Assembly: GCA_947175665.1 (NCBI GenBank)
Contig: CAMWNR010000005.1
Coordinates: 1-49,885 of the forward strand
DNA length: 49,885 nt
Reading direction: 5' to 3'
Source of the DNA: an uncultured Porphyromonadaceae bacterium
Lineage (GTDB): Bacteria > Bacteroidota > Bacteroidia > Bacteroidales > Muribaculaceae
Under the pieces are notes generated by a model. The model had not been told where the DNA came from, did not search any database, and saw nothing but the letters and a program-made list of their open reading frames with translations. Shown here in pieces: positions 48,996 to 49,885 of this stretch. Position numbers and translations under genes: made by a program. How positions within the stretch are numbered: position 1 is the first letter of the stretch; every line of letters starts with the position of its first letter.

Positions 48996-49885
48996 GATAC
49001 ATTTTTAGCGTTAGGTCGCAACCCTATTGAGGTAGATTTAACAATATTTTTCTGGCGGGTGTCGCGCTGCAAAATCCATATAGCCCCCTCGTCAGCGTCC
49101 GGTGCGTCGTCGTGGCCGCGCATACCTTTTTCAAATGCAAGGGTCTGGTCTATGCCGGTGAGCATGTCAGGGTCGTCGCGCTGGCTTTCGTCGTAAAAGA
49201 CAAAGCCACGTTCCCAGAGAGGCGAAACGGCTTCAACGCGCTGGAACTTGTCAGGCTTTTTGCGTTTGTCGCCGGTCATTGGCAACTGATAGCCGCGAAG
49301 TTCCCCCTCACGCTGGAACTCGTCAAGGATAGTGTCCTGCATAAAATTGGCTTCCATATACCAGCGCACGGCAATGCCCTGAGCGCGCGCCCACTCGTAT
49401 AGGTCATAACACCACCGTACCATTTCGGCAACTGAGCACTGGCGCACAAAAGCACGGAGGTGCCAAAGTTGCGTCCCAGCCTTTCCCCAGAGTTTGGCAG
49501 CCTTAAAGTCATTTTTGTTAGAGCCCTTGAAACTGGGGTCGATGTAAAGCACAATTTCCGAGAACTTAGACCAAGCCGGACGTTTGGCCCAGCGGATCCA
49601 CTCGTTGCGGAACACGGCACCCTCAATTATAGGGTTATTCATGTATTCCTTTTGAAAAGCGCGATAACCGGCTACGTCGGCGAGTGCCTGCACTTCGGCG
49701 GGGGTCCATTTAGCAGCCCATGAGATGTTGCCGTCACGGTCATAGATATTCACGCGGGTAACGTGCACGCTCTTAATTTCGCACCACTTCGCCAGCACGG
49801 AATTTTTAGCAATCATATTGCCGACCATAAAGAAGCGGCCACGGCCGCCGTCGAGAGTGCCGAAAAGAGCGGAGCGCACCCAGTC
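48989..49885 (-). CDS. Phage terminase large subunit, C-terminal part (cut by window edge)
   Basis: The frame is open to the window edge; ~298 residues are visible. The RNase H-like nuclease domain shows in 'VLYIDPSFKGSNKNDFKAA' (metal-binding Asp), 'AVRWYMEANFMQDTILDEFQ', and 'RGHDDAPDADEGAIWIL' (last acidic residues). It begins with 'FFMVGNMIAKNSVLAKWCEI', the end of the ATPase domain. It cuts concatemeric or integrated phage DNA during headful packaging. The ATPase domain lies outside. Late genes follow it downstream. Confidence 0.88.
   Translation of the reverse strand, partial: DWVRSALFGTLDGGRGRFFMVGNMIAKNSVLAKWCEIKSVHVTRVNIYDRDGNISWAAKWTPAEVQALADVAGYRAFQKEYMNNPIIEGAVFRNEWIRWAKRPAWSKFSEIVLYIDPSFKGSNKNDFKAAKLWGKAGTQLWHLRAFVRQCSVAEMVRWCYDLYEWARAQGIAVRWYMEANFMQDTILDEFQREGELRGYQLPMTGDKRKKPDKFQRVEAVSPLWERGFVFYDESQRDDPDMLTGIDQTLAFEKGMRGHDDAPDADEGAIWILQRDTRQKNIVKSTSIGLRPNAKNVSW

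Larger units (their letters stand above)
32856..49885. mobile_element. Mu-like transposable prophage, left part (right end outside window)
   Basis: From about 32,856 the window holds a repressor, a DDE transposase with an adjacent MuB-like ATPase, GemA-like and DUF3164 proteins, and Mu-type head and tail genes (portal DUF935, gpF, gpG, gp36-like, hub and spike). The order repressor, A, B, gemA is that of phage Mu. GC content is higher than in the flanking host. The left boundary is set by a TG dinucleotide at 32856 next to the first of two end-type repeats and is approximate; TG at 32827 is an alternative. No integrase of the tyrosine or serine type is seen, in line with transposition. Confidence 0.85.

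Noticed and set aside
32856-49885. Diversity-generating retroelement or CRISPR array in the prophage
   Set aside because: No reverse transcriptase, template/variable repeat pair, or regularly spaced repeats were found in the visible part.

Overview
The window is a piece of a Bacteroidales chromosome (host part, about 1-32,850) joined to the left part of a Mu-like transposable prophage (about 32,856 to beyond 49,885). The Bacteroidales call rests on TTTG-N19/20-TAnnTTTG promoters, near-absence of Shine-Dalgarno sites, a PorU-like type IX secretion peptidase, Mfa/Fim-type fimbrial genes with lipobox signals, and an oversized LptF/LptG permease. A gut Muribaculaceae-like host is possible but not shown by the sequence.

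Host layout. 1-422: start of a PorU-like secreted peptidase cut by the window edge. 423-1093: intergenic DNA with a large nested palindrome. 1094-6926 (minus): membrane-anchored GH25 lysozyme, GT11 fucosyltransferase, sufS, sufD, sufC and a CvpA-family gene; sufB is absent from this cluster. 7085-8389: GT4 glycosyltransferase with an in-frame 12-bp repeat. 8367-11506 (minus): lgt, ackA, pta. 11874-13868: LptF/LptG permease. 14629-16720 (plus): queF-queC-queD-queE, the preQ0/preQ1 (queuosine) pathway. 16854-20254 (minus): zinc-ribbon coiled-coil protein, Nif3-like protein, aspS. 20712-20793: tRNA-Leu(UAG). 20881-25633 (minus): S41 lipoprotein peptidase, an outer-membrane-like protein, parC. 25811-26491: a stand-alone protein resembling the kinase domain of polyvalent proteins. 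26810-32469 (minus): a fimbrial operon (DUF3575/OmpA-like protein, FimB/Mfa2 anchor, two fimbrillins). Two nearly identical 197/198-bp elements with 22-bp terminal inverted repeats lie in opposite orientation at 11,529 and 20,353.

Prophage layout. Two end-type repeats (32,863 and 32,955) spaced like the transposase sites of Mu mark the left end. A minus-strand repressor faces a plus-strand early operon across an operator/promoter region. The early operon holds small genes, a stand-alone paralogue of the transposase N-terminal domain, the DDE transposase, a MuB-like ATPase, a second P-loop ATPase, a GemA-like protein, a DUF3164 protein and small ORFs, and ends at a terminator at 41,369-41,397. 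Late genes converge on it from the right: terminase, gp36-like, tail hub, spike, baseplate and LysM-like proteins, portal, gpF and gpG.

The most interesting features are: (i) the tandem transposase N-terminal-domain paralogue; (ii) the AT-rich C-terminal nuclease-like (PBECR-type) domain on the gpF head protein, followed by a non-coding stretch with an opposite-strand promoter and interleaved inverted repeats compatible with a pseudoknotted RNA; (iii) a 53-bp element repeated in the late-gene gaps that can encode 20-21 residue peptides; (iv) insertion of the prophage next to the -7 box of the likely fimbrial promoter. All functions are inferred by reading the sequence; no database search was run.
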